In this document: positions 26,165 through 36,510 of the stretch, piece by piece | Layout: each line of letters opens with the position of its first letter | Position numbering within the stretch: the first letter of the stretch is position 1 | Origin: JANJWP01 sp964482035 | Lineage (GTDB): Bacteria > Patescibacteriota > Gracilibacteria > BD1-5 > UBA2023 | Direction of reading: 5' to 3' | Length of the DNA stretch: 64,000 bases | NCBI GenBank assembly: GCA_964482035.1 | Contig: CAYZVC010000004.1 | Span: 145,634 to 209,633, forward strand | Notes under the pieces: generated by a model | What the model was told of the DNA's origin: nothing | Databases searched by the model: none | Seen by the model: the letters and a program-made list of their open reading frames with translations, nothing else | Translations under genes and position numbers: made by a program

Positions 26165-27192
26165 CGCGAAAACCTCCCCAAAAACTCCCCCACTTCCCCT
26201 TTCAGCTCTTCCCCGCCCCGCACGCCTCCGAACAATTCGTCCGAAAAGAATTTCCCGTTCGCGGCACCGAGCATCGATCCTACGATTCCCGCGTAACTGT
26301 CGGTATCGCCGCCGAAATTCACCGCATCGAACATGGCGTCGATCGAATGGGGATTCCTCAAGAAAAGCGCGTACGAAATACCCAAAGTCGTGAGAGCGTG
26401 GCACGACGCGCCCATCTTGTCGCCCCAGTCGAAAGCGGATTTGATGACGGTATCAGAAGAAACCACCCTGCCCGTCGAGGCGTCGGTCATGTCCATGAGG
26501 CGTTCGATACGGTCCGTCACCCGGTCTTTCAGTCATTTCGCGGTATCGCCGTTCTCAAAACGCTTGGCGTAGCTCCACGCGTTGGTCAATGCGGCGTGCG
26601 CGTCGAATTCGCCGTTTAGAAGGAGGTCGACCAAAACCTTGTGGTGCACCAGCGACGCCACCACGGCTTCCGGCGAATTATGGGTCACGCGGGCGTAATC
26701 GGCGACGTGCCGTTCCATAGCACCGAAACTCGTCCCAGAGAGCGCCTCGTACGCCGCGAGGGGCGATTGTTTCATAAGCACGCCGTTCCCCGCGGTTTCG
26801 ATTCCGCTTTCGAGAAGCGGCGCTCATTTTCGGATGTTCGCGAAAACTTCCGTAGTCGCCCTTCCGAACCCGTACGGCCAATCTTTTGCGGCTGCGACCT
26901 GTGCTCTTACGACGTTCCGTGGGTCGAAATACCCGTCCTTGGTCATGGCCCGCAGCGTGGCGAAGGTGAGAACGGTGTCGTCGCTGTAATATCCGCCTTC
27001 GTCGCTATCGGCGGGAAAGCCGTCTTTGACGAACATGGCGTTATGCCGGGTCGGAAGGAAACCCGTTACGCGGCCGAAACGTTCGCGGATTTTTTCCGCC
27101 GTCTTCATTTCCGTCGGAACGCCCAAAGAGTCGCCCAGGGCGACTCAGAGGAGCATGGATTCGACTCTTTCTTCGATAGGGGCGTTTCGCAT
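26161..27192 (-). CDS. ADP-ribosylglycohydrolase family protein
   Basis: 343 residues with Gly-UGA at 27145, 26824 and 26533. The family's metal-site motifs are present: GVALGDSLGVPTE near residue 16, SDDTVLTF near residue 65, and GGDTDSYAGIVGSMLGA near residue 280. The enzyme would remove ADP-ribose from proteins or small molecules, or hydrolyse a related nucleoside link. It lies downstream of two NAD-salvage genes on the same strand (68-nt gap), placing NAD consumption and recycling together. The first UGA sits exactly on a family-conserved Gly. The stop is TAG. Confidence 0.88.
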
Positions 27193-27259
27193 TGCGGAAA
27201 ACGGTTACGAATCGTTTATATCTACGATGGGCGGAACGTCAATTCCCAAACCCGTTAGG

Positions 27260-28756
27260 CTACGCCATCTTCAAGAAACGTTCTTTCACGTCTTCCAAAT
27301 CCTTCTTGACTCGATCGGACCAAACGGTCGGTTTGAGAGCGTCGGCGACTCCGGCCTTCACGCGTTCGCGGGCGGATTCCACGGCCTTGACGTCGCTCTT
27401 TTCATCGAAGAAGGTCTTGCCGTTGGAGTAGACGAGTTTCAAGAGGCGCTTGCCCTGGACTTCTTCCGCCTCGTTGACGATGACGCGTTCGCTATCGCGG
27501 ATTTCGACATTGATCTTGCCCGGTACGGCGACCTTTCCGGCATCGGCGGAGAGTTTGCCGGTTACGCCGTCTTCGGTTTCGGTGAGCTTGAACACCGCAG
27601 AGAGCGCGTCGCGGGTCTTCTTGGTCGCGACCAAGAGACCGCCGAGTCCGTAGACGATGAACTGCTTCGGGTCGAATCCGGCGGCGGCGACCGCTTCTTC
27701 CACGCGGATGACGTCGGCTACCGAGGAAATGTCGGCGACGACCACCTTGTCGAGCGCCGGGTCGAGCATTCCGCGATCGCGGCACTGTTCCAAAGCGTAG
27801 ACGGCCTGGGCGGCGAGGTCGCCCGAGTCGAGACGCATCCAGACGGCCTTTCCGCTCGCGCGGTATTCCTTCTTGAGCGCTACGGCGCGGTCAATACCGC
27901 GGTACGGTTCGATGAGGTCGATGAGGAGGGCGATCTTCTCGTTCTTTTCGATCGCTTCGCGGAACGCCCCTTCTTCGGTGGGGTAACTCGCGAGGAAGCG
28001 GTGCGCGATGGTTCCCGCTGCGCGGAGGTTCGGCATTGCGGCCGCTCCGGCGTCGTCGGAGGTTCCTACGAGTCCGCCGCCTACGGCGAGGGCCTCGAGC
28101 GCGTCGAAGTGGGTGCCGTTGTTCCATGCGGAGCGGCTTCCGAATTCCACTACGCGGCCCGATCCGAGGATGTTCTCCAGAACGTTGAGTTCGGTCGCGA
28201 CCGCGCTCTGGTAGAAGAGGCGGAGGAAGATCGGTTCGAAGTGCGCGGCCATTTCGCCCGGACCGGTGACCGAGAGGATCGGTTCGCCGGCCTTGACCAA
28301 AGTCCCGTCTTCGACGGCGCGGACGGTAATCGGCATGAACCCGTCGTTTTCGCGGACGACCTTCGCCCAAGCCTCGTAGTCGAAGTAGCCGTTGCCGCCC
28401 TTTTTCGCCTGGGTCTCGAAGAAGTCGCGGGCGAATTCGAGTTCGGCTTCGCTGATGCGGCGGCCGAGTACGCGTTTCACGATGTTGCGGACTCCGTAGG
28501 CGACGATGGGCGCTCCTTCGTAGAGCGGTTTGCGGAACGTGAGGGTGTAGGTTTCCTCCTTCTTTCCCATCTCGCCCCGGGTGTGCGCCATGGTGCGGTT
28601 GTAGGTGTCGGTGAGGAGGATCTTGTTGAGTCCGGCGATTTCCTTGCGGAGGTCGAGATCGTCGATGGATTCGAAATCGGCGTACGAGATTTCCGGGAAA
28701 TTGAAGCGGGCGTCTGCGTAGGCGGAAGCGTCGAATTTGGAAGCGGGAGCGAGCAT
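27260..28756 (-). CDS. pncB: Nicotinate phosphoribosyltransferase family
   Basis: 498 residues, the family's usual length. ILLTDTYNRTMAH near the N-terminus matches the LTDxYxxTM opening. GSRSAWNN, GTSDDAGAA, WMRLDSGDL and YGLGGLL correspond to the phosphoribosyl-binding strands. The reaction is nicotinate + PRPP to nicotinate mononucleotide. A nicotinamide-specific relative cannot be fully excluded, but the pncA gene immediately upstream favours nicotinate. No in-frame UGA. The ATG lies 12 nt after pncA; the stop is TAG. Confidence 0.82.
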   Translation of the reverse strand: MLAPASKFDASAYADARFNFPEISYADFESIDDLDLRKEIAGLNKILLTDTYNRTMAHTRGEMGKKEETYTLTFRKPLYEGAPIVAYGVRNIVKRVLGRRISEAELEFARDFFETQAKKGGNGYFDYEAWAKVVRENDGFMPITVRAVEDGTLVKAGEPILSVTGPGEMAAHFEPIFLRLFYQSAVATELNVLENILGSGRVVEFGSRSAWNNGTHFDALEALAVGGGLVGTSDDAGAAAMPNLRAAGTIAHRFLASYPTEEGAFREAIEKNEKIALLIDLIEPYRGIDRAVALKKEYRASGKAVWMRLDSGDLAAQAVYALEQCRDRGMLDPALDKVVVADISSVADVIRVEEAVAAAGFDPKQFIVYGLGGLLVATKKTRDALSAVFKLTETEDGVTGKLSADAGKVAVPGKINVEIRDSERVIVNEAEEVQGKRLLKLVYSNGKTFFDEKSDVKAVESARERVKAGVADALKPTVWSDRVKKDLEDVKERFLKMA

Positions 28757-28768
28757 GGGATGGGGTGG

Positions 28769-29368
28769 TTATTCAATTTCTATTCCGGCGGCGAGCATTT
28801 CTTCGATGGCGCGTTCGCCGTCGCCTTCTTTGAGGTTTACCGCGGCGATGCCGGAGCGTTGGACGATGACGCGGTCGAGGGTTCCTCCGTTTCGGAGCTT
28901 GGCGGCGTCGAGTGCGGTAGCCTTGATGCAGAAGTCGGTAGCGAGACCGACGATGCGGACGGTGCGGATTCTCGATTCGGCGAGGATTTCTTCGAGCGTC
29001 TTAGCGCCCGGGGCCTTTTCGAATCCGTCTTGCGGATTTCCGATGAGGGCACTAACCCCTTCGAATCCCGAGTACCCGTCGTTCTTGTTCATGTATCCTT
29101 TGAAGATTTCGACGTCGATGGCCGAGGTATCGATTTCACCGTATTCGGCTCCCCGGGTTCCTGCTACGCAGTGGATCGGCCAACTGTCGAAGTGGACGGA
29201 TTTTTGCGGGTGCCAGTCGCGGGTGGCGACGACCATGCCGGATTTGGCGCGGTATTCCGAGACGAGCCGGGCTATTCTCGGCGCGAGTTCCGCTCCCCCG
29301 GTTACGGCGAGGGAACCGTCGATGAAGTCTTTCTGGTAATCGACGACGATGAGAGCTTGGTTTTTCAT
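28769..29368 (-). CDS. pncA: Nicotinamidase
   Basis: 199 residues, typical PncA. Catalytic Asp is D10 (VVDYQKDF), metal-site region TRDWHP then HF, the WPIHCVAGT segment, and nucleophile Cys in ATDFCIKATA. It converts nicotinamide to nicotinate, feeding the phosphoribosyltransferase encoded next. It heads the NAD-salvage operon. A TATAAT box followed by the shared palindrome lies just upstream. No SD is visible. The stop is TAA. Confidence 0.9.
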   Translation of the reverse strand: MKNQALIVVDYQKDFIDGSLAVTGGAELAPRIARLVSEYRAKSGMVVATRDWHPQKSVHFDSWPIHCVAGTRGAEYGEIDTSAIDVEIFKGYMNKNDGYSGFEGVSALIGNPQDGFEKAPGAKTLEEILAESRIRTVRIVGLATDFCIKATALDAAKLRNGGTLDRVIVQRSGIAAVNLKEGDGERAIEEMLAAGIEIE

Positions 29369-29390
29369 AATCCTGCGTTTATTATGTAAA

Positions 29391-29412
29391 TGTATTTATT
29401 ACACTTATTATA
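29391..29412 (-). promoter_or_regulatory. pncA promoter -10 and operator-like palindrome, copy 3
   Basis: On the minus strand TATAAT (29407-29412) is followed 3 nt later by the palindrome TGTAATAAATACA (29391-29403), so a bound regulator would cover the transcription start. No good -35 box is visible. The palindrome matches those at 6228 and 6295. Confidence 0.65.
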
Positions 29413-29485
29413 GGACGTACGGAACGGAAATCGGTGCTTCATGTCATCGGCAAACCTGATTCTTCCGTCTCCGCTTTCTATTACG

Positions 29486-29498
29486 TGTACTTAATACA
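29486..29498. promoter_or_regulatory. Operator-like palindrome, copy 4 (pncA side)
   Basis: TGTACTTAATACA, part of a 15-bp perfect-ended palindrome GTGTA-N5-TACAC, identical over 13 bp to copy 2. It lies between pncA and the divergent gene at 29598 and could serve either. Confidence 0.6.
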
Positions 29499-29597
29499 CT
29501 TGCAATATATACGCCGATTAAGTGTTGTCAAAACAATTTTTAAAAAATTCCGTTCGGGGTATATTGGGAGTATCAAAAACACATAGGAGGACGAAAG

Positions 29598-29960
29598 ATG
29601 AAAATAGAAGACTTGCTTCTCGTAAACGGAGTCGATCCGAGCGAGACCTTCCTTCCCGTCGGACCCGGCGAAGTGGTTATCGGAACGGTTCCCGAATGGC
29701 TTCGCCCATGGATGCCTTCCGACTCGCTCGCGAATGAACTTCGGGAACGCTATGCCCGACGCAAGGAGGAATTCCACAAACAGGGCTCGCAGGCTCCGGC
29801 GAACGATATCGAACTCGAATTCGTCCATCTCCTCGCCGATGCCCGAAATGCCGTATTCAAAGCCGGCCTCCACCGGCACTTAGCGGACAACGGGGTTTTG
29901 GACGCTTCGTACTTGGCCGTCCGTGAGGATTGGACCATTACGTACGTTCCTGCCGCATAA
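29598..29960 (+). CDS. Hypothetical protein divergent from pncA
   Basis: 120 residues, soluble, with no recognised family. It has a Pro/Trp-rich middle (VPEWLRPWMPSDSL) and a helical Arg/Glu-rich section. TAGGAGG precedes the ATG, a strong Shine-Dalgarno like those of the 0-17 kb block. The stop is TAA followed directly by a terminator. Its upstream region contains copy 4 of the shared palindrome, so it may belong to the same regulon. Confidence 0.65.
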   Translation: MKIEDLLLVNGVDPSETFLPVGPGEVVIGTVPEWLRPWMPSDSLANELRERYARRKEEFHKQGSQAPANDIELEFVHLLADARNAVFKAGLHRHLADNGVLDASYLAVREDWTITYVPAA

Positions 29961-29962
29961 TG

Positions 29963-29993
29963 AAATCCCCCCGTTTTCACGGGGGGATTTTTT
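29963..29993. terminator. Bidirectional terminator
   Basis: AAATCCCCCCG/CGGGGGGATTT stem with a TTTTCA loop and T runs on both strands, between convergent genes ending at 29960 and 30002. Confidence 0.85.
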
Positions 29994-30001
29994 CATCACT
30001 C

Positions 30002-32482
30002 TTAATGCAGGATCGCGGAACTGGGAGCCCCTTCCCCTTCGGTATCGAATTCGACCCCTCCGGTCGCGAGCGCTCCGGCTTCACGGAAGAATCCCGAGAG
30101 CTCCGGATCGTAGGCGGCGAAGAAATCGGACAATCGGCAAAGCATCGACGAATACGCGGTACGGCGTTTCGGATCGGTCGCGCATTCGCGGTACGCTTCC
30201 GCGAGAAGCCGGGCGTCATACGAGAGAAGGTCGACGAGGGTTTGTTCTCGCCCTTCCTTCGCGTCTTCGCCGTACGTGGCGAATCCGATGGCGTTTTCGT
30301 CGTGGCACGGAGCCAAAGCCCCGATGACGGTCACGTCAATTTCCTCCTGATGCTTAGTGTCTTCCGAGAGATTCACGGCGCTCGACAAGAAACGGAAATA
30401 CCGCTCCCCCGCTTCCGGACCCTTGAGGAAGGTTGCCGCCATGGCGCGGAGCGCGACGAGTTTCGCCGGGAACGTTTCCGCGGACGGGACTTCTTCCAAC
30501 ATCCCATTGGCGGGGACGTCCTCGACGAGCGAATCGGCATAGGCTTCGTATTCGCGGCGAAGTTCCGGAGACAAGTCCCCGAAAAGGATTCCCGGATGCG
30601 GCGAAAGGACGCACATGCCGGTGAAGAGATCCCCCGCGTACGAGTAATACTCGGCTATCGCTCCGAAATTCTCCGGAGCCGAAACGTCGATTTTGTCGTA
30701 ATACTCCTTCGCGGCGGCCATGCGGTCTTTTTCGCAGGCGTCCAAACAGAGTCTCGGCGCGACGACGGAGGAATACCGGATATCGAGATAAAGGGCGCCA
30801 TAATGCTCGACGGCCTCGTCGAAGCGCCCCATCGCGTATTCGAGGTCGGCGAGTTTCTTCAAAGCCTGCACGTTGCCCAGTCGGTACGCTTCGGCGTAAT
30901 GGCCGAGCGCCTTGTCCGGGTCTCAGAATCCCGCTTCGCTATCGCCGAGCATCTCTTTCGCGAGCGGCGCTTCGTAATTCGCCACGATCGAGCGGACGCG
31001 CGAAAGCGCGTGTTCGGCCGAAGGACGGGCGATGGGCGCTCAAGCCTTGAAGGCGTCGATGGCGGTGGGCGAAAGTTCGCGGAACTGCGCGACGATCCTC
31101 AAAAGGAGTGCCGAATTTTCCGGATCGTCGAGATTCGAGCGCGAAAGCCATTCGGCGGCAGACGAATATTCGTCTCTCGCAGCGAAACCGAAGGCGATGA
31201 GGGAAGCCACTTCCGGGATTACCGGCAATTCCCAAAGCTTGTGCGCCATATTGGCAATCTCCTGCGTAAGTTCTTCCTCGTGTGCGAGCGCGTCCACGAG
31301 AAGAAGGGCGCCCACTCCGTGGTTCGGCATCCTGAACGGCATTTTCCTTCCGAACGCCCAGGCCTTCAATCGGGGGTAGTACGCGCTTCCGTACGCGGAA
31401 GAGAGTTCGGCGAGACACCGGTTACGGAAATCGATGACCGAGGGCGGAAATTCGGCATAGAACTTTTCCTGCGTTTTGAGCGATTCGACGATTTTCCCGA
31501 AAGAATACACCGGGAGCGGCGCGTCGAGCAAAGTGAACAGCATGCGGAGTTCCTCGAACAGATCGAGGAAACGGTGGTCGAGGAAGTGTTCGGAAACTTG
31601 TGAGAAACGGCGGTACAGCGTGTCCGCGACCGTCGTACGGTCGTCGGTGACGATCGATTCGCCGCCCGTAACGAAACCGTAGTGCGCTTCGGCGACGGAC
31701 GAAGGGGCCGAGCATGCGTACTCGGCAAGAAAACGGCTCGCTCCGCCTTCGACTTCTTTGGAACCGCTCGCGATATCCGAAAGCGCGCGGACGTACGAAC
31801 GTACGGCGACGGGGTCGAGCAGGGTCAATCCGCGGTATTCGAGGCCGCGGAGCCGGATTTCCCAAGCCTCTTTGGAGTCCTCGTCCAGGTGTTTCAGTTC
31901 GGCTTCGTCTGATTCGCGGCTGCCCTTCAGAAAACGAGCGGTTTCCCTATCGGAAAGGTACGGAACGCGGTTCGGATCGCGGACGATCGCTCCGGCGAGA
32001 ACCGATTCGACGAAAGATCCTCCTTGAGCGTAATCCACCGCGGAAGTCAGGGCGAACGGATTGAAATCCTCCCCCAAATATTGGGCGATGCGCGAGTATT
32101 TGAAAGCGTCGGTCGTACGCCCGGTCTTCAACGCCAACTCGACGATCCTTCCGAGGGAATCTTCGTCGCGGAATTTTTCCCAATTGGCAAGGTAGAGCGA
32201 ATACGCGAGTTCCTTGTCGGTCCCTTCGACGTCCGAAGCGACGTTTCGGATAGTGGATTCGGGCGTTCCGTACAGCCCTTCGGCTTCCTGGTTAGCGAGG
32301 ATGGAGACGATGTCTTCGGCCGTTCTGGTACGGAGCACCGCTACGAGATCGGTAAAAGACGCCGCTTTCGGAACTTCGAGACCGTTCTCAGGAACGGACG
32401 GCAAAATCCGCCCGGGGGCGACCTTGTCGCCCCCGGAACGGAAATCTTCAAACTCGATGTCGGTACCGCATTTGAGAGCCAT
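30002..32482 (-). CDS. Large helical-repeat protein (TPR/Sel1-like)
   Basis: 826 residues with Gly-UGA at 31037 and near 30925. Short helical repeats are seen throughout; the clearest is ALGHYAEAYRLGNVQALKKLADLEYAMGR..., a Sel1/TPR-like pair around residue 520. No signal peptide or membrane segment. Probably a scaffold, with partner unknown. The ATG lies 51 nt after the AAA ATPase gene on the same strand, so the two are likely cotranscribed and may act together. The stop is TAA. Confidence 0.75.
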
Positions 32483-32533
32483 ATGGCGGGAATGAGGTGC
32501 TACGGTTTCGATATTATCGGACTGTCGTCCGAT

Positions 32534-34909
32534 TTAAAAACCCATTTTCTGTTTGCCGTTGCGGTCGAGAAGTTTTTCATACCACGCGGTGATAGTCTTC
32601 TGGCGCATCTGGATATCGTCGACGGAAACGAGGATGGAACCGAATATCGCATTCAGGGATTCCATGGTCGGACGGTATTCGGGGTTGAACTTCTTTTCGA
32701 ATTCGTAGTCGTGGCGGATGGCCTCAATGAACGAACCGACGTGCGAAGTGGTGAAATCCTTCATCCGCGGGACGAATTCATCCGCTACCGCCTGGGCGTC
32801 GAGTCCGGAATCGGCGAAGACCTTCTCAAGTCCGTTGCGTTTGACGTGGTTGGCGAACGCTTCGCGGACGATCTTTTCCGGCAAAGGGAGATTGAACGGC
32901 ACGATACGGTCGAAGCGGTTCGGACGGATGAGGCGGTCGGAAAGCCGTTCCGGATAGTTGGACGAGGTGATGACGGTAACCGGCATCGATCCAACGCCTT
33001 CGAGGAAGTTGGTCATCGCCTGCGTGACGATGTCGGATTTTCCGCCCTCTTCGTTAATGAGCGTGTCGATATCCTCGATAATGATGACGATCGGGAGTTT
33101 GGTGTTCTCGTGGATATCCGAGAGGCGCTTCTTGAAATCCGAAGCGTTCTTCGTCAGAAGGTCGACGAAATCCATGAGCCCGATGTTGACGGTATTGGCA
33201 TTGAGATGGAGAGTCTGTCCGCCGAATTCGAATTCCTTTTTCGAAAGGAGGTTCAGAAGGAATTGCGATTTTCCGGTTCCGTAGAGGCCGACCAGCGCGG
33301 TGTGGTGGGCGCGTCCGGGTTTGCCATGCTCTTCGTAGTATTCGCGGGAAAGCGGCCAGATGACGTTGCGGACGAGTTCGCGGTACTGTTCTTCGAACAC
33401 CGTGATGTCGAAGGTCGTAACGTTCTCGGTGGAAAGGCGGTTGTACGCGCGGTAAATGAGCGTCCAGAGCTGCTTCGGGTCGATGAAGTCGCCCTGCGAG
33501 ATGAAGCGCGAAGTCTGTGCGAGAAGGTAGAGGAACTGATCCTGCGGCACGTCCGTGGAAATGCGGACGCGGGTCTCCCCGCCCTTTTCGTTAGGCTTGA
33601 GGAGAAGGAGGTTGGTGTTTTCGAAGTCCTTCGCGTCGGTGAAGTACCCCACGTAGGTCTGGCGTCCGGAAACGGTCTTGACCGGGTGGCGGAAGTCTTT
33701 CTGACGGGCGGAAACCGTGAGGAGTTCCGGAATGGCGCCGCGGAGAGTCGCCGCGAGCTCCTTGAGTTTTGCGAAATCGAAATCGTTCGGTACGACCCAT
33801 TCGAAAACGTGGTGCGCCACGTCGACGAGCTCGGGCTTTCCGTTGGCGTTCTGCGAAGGCTTTCCGTCCGGTCCGGTCTTAGCGAGACGGAAATTGCAGA
33901 GATTGTAGAAATCGGGGTATTTCAATCCGAGATCGAACTTCTCGTCCATCTGACGGATGGCGTTGAAGAAGTACGTTCCGAAAACGTAGCGGGTCTTCGG
34001 TTCGCCGTAGAGCTTGATGCCGAGGTGGGTCGAAATGTCGTAGAGGAACCAGTTCGGGTTGATGAACCCGTTGGCTTCCACTTCGCGCAGTTCGAGGTCG
34101 AGCACCTTGGCCACCTGCGCGTTCACCGGCTTCTCCACCGGAGCGAGGAGGTTGGACGCGAGGTTCTGTTGCCCGTCGTTATCGGTAAGCCCAACCGAAC
34201 GCTTGAGTTTGGCGACGTTGATCTGGAGTTCCGGGTGGTCTTCGGCGAACTGGATGATGAGTTCCGCGTCCATCCCGAATTCGTCCATGAGGGAATCGAG
34301 ACTGTCCCAACTGGTCTGGTTCGTAAAGAACGCTTCGTGGAAGCGGAGCGCGGCATCGGACATCCCAACGGCTTCGCTCAATCCGCCGATCATGTCCTCC
34401 GGGTGGATGGAGAGGGCCGAATAGATGGTTCTGAGACGCTTCTTTACGTACGAATCGCGGGATTCCCCGGAAGCCACGCGGGAAGCGCGTTCTTCTTCCG
34501 GAAGGGCGTCGTACCGCTTACCGATCTCGTTTTTCAAGACGAAAGTCGCGAGCTTCTTGCGGGAAAGAGGACGCATGGCGAGAAGTTGCGGCACCTCCAC
34601 GAGTTCCGCTTCTTCGGGAGTCAGGCTCATGAGCGCGTTGTATCGGCGGAGGGTCTCGTAAAACGCCAGATAGAAAGCGGTCTGCACCTCCTCCTCTTCT
34701 TTTCCGACGGTCTTCAACGCGGAGCGTATGGCGTCTCCACGTTTTTTCGCGTCGATTTGGGAATCTTTGGCAAGCACGGAAAGCTCTCCCAATATCCCGG
34801 ATCCGAACTGGAGCCTCCGAGAAGACACCGAGACTTTCGGCGTGTTTTTCGTCGCCTTTCTTCCTGCCTCGGAAGCGGCATGTTTCAAAAGTCAGTCTGG
34901 TGCGTTCAT
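32534..34909 (-). CDS. AAA-family ATPase with long N-terminal region
   Basis: 791 residues. Walker A LVGLYGTGKSQ lies near residue 535, Walker B IVIIIEDIDTL near residue 595, and sensor-like ITSSNYPERLSDRLIRPNRFDRI follows, as in FtsH/CDC48-type AAA domains. The 500-residue N-terminal part is not recognised. The ATG at 34909 puts UGA (Gly) at codon 6; starting after it would need a TTG. It heads an operon with a repeat protein and has a consensus promoter. Remodelling of a protein complex is a reasonable guess; the substrate is unknown. The stop is TAA. Confidence 0.82.
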
Positions 34910-34937
34910 TCGCGAATGTTATCGGTTCAACCTTGCG

Positions 34938-34965
34938 TTTATAACGCCACTCTTGACTAAGTCAA
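34938..34965 (-). promoter_or_regulatory. Promoter of the AAA ATPase operon
   Basis: The minus strand reads TTGACT, 16 nt and TATAAA, 29 nt before the ATG. The -35 lies in a small palindrome (TTGACTTAGTCAA). Confidence 0.75.
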
Positions 34966-35002
34966 ACGAATATGCGGAAAGATTGGTTTTCGCATCGTTT
35001 CC

Positions 35003-35036
35003 AAAAAAAATAAAGTCCCGGGGGAACCGGGACTTT
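35003..35036 (-). terminator. Terminator of the DsbA-like gene
   Basis: AAAGTCCCGG/CCGGGACTTT stem followed on the minus strand by TTTATTTTTTTT. It starts 15 nt after the TAG. Confidence 0.9.
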
Positions 35037-35050
35037 GAATGAAAACCGAA

Positions 35051-35701
35051 CTATTTCGCCGCAGCGACCGAAGCGTCCAGAATCGAGAAGAATTCTTCCA
35101 CGCTTTTGAAGTCCATGATCTTGTCGTTCACGTAGATCGACGGGGTGTGGTCGAGCCCGAGGCGGTCTCCGTCTTTCTTGTCTTTTTCCATGCGATTCAC
35201 GTACCATCCTTCCTTCAGGCAGGTCTCGAACGTCGGCATGTCGGTGACTCCGGCGAATTTCGCCACTTCGAGGCGTTCCGCATCGGAAACGTCCATGTTC
35301 GCTTTGGCTTCCTCGAGCGTGTACATCTTTTCGGAGAACTCGGTGAACTTGCCCTGCGAAAGCGCGCAGAACGACGCAACGGCGTCGCCTTCGGCGTTCT
35401 GGTGCTGCGGGAGCGGATAGCTCTTGTGGACGAGCTTGACCTTGCCGGTATCGACGTATTCCTTCACGAGTTTCCCTTCGATGAGCGAATGGAAGCGCTG
35501 GCAAGCCGGGCACTGATAGTCGGAAAATATTTTCACTTCGACCTTCGAAGCCGCGTTGCCGAGAACCGGGGATTCGATTTCTTTCGAAACGGTGGAAGTC
35601 CTCGCCGGCTGGAGGGTGGAAGTACCGGAGGGTCCGGCGGAGCAGGAAGCGAGTACGAACGCGGAAACGATCGCCAATGCGGCGGTGGTGGTTTTTTTCA
35701 T
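35051..35701 (-). CDS. DsbA-family thiol-disulfide lipoprotein
   Basis: 216 residues. The signal peptide has lipobox VLASC. The thioredoxin-fold active site is CPAC in FSDYQCPACQRFHS near residue 63, and cis-Pro is in LGLDHTPSIYV. It probably introduces or shuffles disulfides in exported proteins; several exported proteins in this window are Cys-containing (58357, 57373). Single gene with its own terminator, convergent with nothing and divergent from sod. The stop is TAG. Confidence 0.87.
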   Translation of the reverse strand: MKKTTTAALAIVSAFVLASCSAGPSGTSTLQPARTSTVSKEIESPVLGNAASKVEVKIFSDYQCPACQRFHSLIEGKLVKEYVDTGKVKLVHKSYPLPQHQNAEGDAVASFCALSQGKFTEFSEKMYTLEEAKANMDVSDAERLEVAKFAGVTDMPTFETCLKEGWYVNRMEKDKKDGDRLGLDHTPSIYVNDKIMDFKSVEEFFSILDASVAAAK

Positions 35702-35758
35702 AGGGAAAAGAAAGTGCCTCCCGATGATAGGGATAAAAACGATTGCGTAAAGCCCGGG

Positions 35759-35786
35759 TTGATAAGCTGGCGATTTGCGCTACTAT
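35759..35786 (+). promoter_or_regulatory. Promoter of the superoxide dismutase gene
   Basis: TTGATA, a 16-nt spacer and TACTAT, about 65 nt before the ATG at 35851. Confidence 0.65.
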
Positions 35787-35850
35787 TGCCGGTCGCGGAA
35801 CTTTTTCCGAAGACCGCCGGAAGCCGGCGAATACCACCAATTCCAAAAAC

Positions 35851-36435
35851 ATGTCCTTCGAACTCAAGCCCCTTCCCTACGGCTATGGCGACCTCGCTCC
35901 GTGGATTTCCGAAGAAACGCTCCAGCTCCACCACGGCAAGCACCACAAGACCTACGTCGACAACCTGAACGGCCTCGCCGCGGGAACCGAACTCGAATCG
36001 AAATCCCTTGAGGAAATCGTAAAAACCGCGGCTCCGGGCCCGGTTTTCAATAACGCGGCGCAAATCTGGAACCACACGTTTTACTTCGAATCCCTGTCCC
36101 CGAACGCCGGAGGCGAGCCCACGGGCGAACTCGCGGTGCGAATCGCTGCGGATTTCGGCTCTTTCGCCGAATTCAAAGCGAAGTTTTCGGAAGTCGCGAT
36201 CAAAACCTTCGGCTCCGGCTGGGGTTGGCTCGTAAAAAAGCCCGACGGCACTCTCGCGCTCGTGTCGACCTCGAACGCCGGCACTCCGCTTACCGGCGAC
36301 GACGTTCCGCTCCTCACCTGCGACGTCTGGGAACACGCCTACTACGTCGACTACCGCAACCGCCGCGCGGAATACGTGGAAAAGTTCTGGAACCTCGTGG
36401 ACTGGAACGAAATTTCCAAGCGGTACTCCGCATAA
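35851..36435 (+). CDS. Iron/manganese superoxide dismutase
   Basis: 194 residues, full length. Metal ligands are seen as H27 (LQLHHGKHHKTY region), H in IWNHTFYF, and D/H in TCDVWEHAYYVDYRN. PLPYGYGDLAPWIS at the start is typical. The AAQIWNH and GSGWGWL segments lean to the iron type, but the metal is uncertain. Encoding oxygen defence beside a Suf system suggests exposure to oxygen. There is no SD; it ends in TAA before a bidirectional terminator. Confidence 0.93.
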   Translation: MSFELKPLPYGYGDLAPWISEETLQLHHGKHHKTYVDNLNGLAAGTELESKSLEEIVKTAAPGPVFNNAAQIWNHTFYFESLSPNAGGEPTGELAVRIAADFGSFAEFKAKFSEVAIKTFGSGWGWLVKKPDGTLALVSTSNAGTPLTGDDVPLLTCDVWEHAYYVDYRNRRAEYVEKFWNLVDWNEISKRYSA

Positions 36436-36460
36436 CGCGGAATGCCCGAGGGAAAACTTT

Positions 36461-36496
36461 AAAAAAACGCCCGCCTGATCAGGCGGGCGTTTTTTC
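36461..36496. terminator. Bidirectional terminator after sod
   Basis: A perfect 12-bp palindromic stem ACGCCCGCCTGA/TCAGGCGGGCGT flanked by A7 and T6. It serves both sod and the minus-strand gene ending at 36511. Confidence 0.9.
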
Positions 36497-36510
36497 ATTC
36501 TTCGAACGGA

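Noticed and set aside
32024..34960. 978-codon plus-strand ORF
   Set aside because: It is antisense to the AAA ATPase gene and the start of the repeat-protein gene; no RBS or motif.
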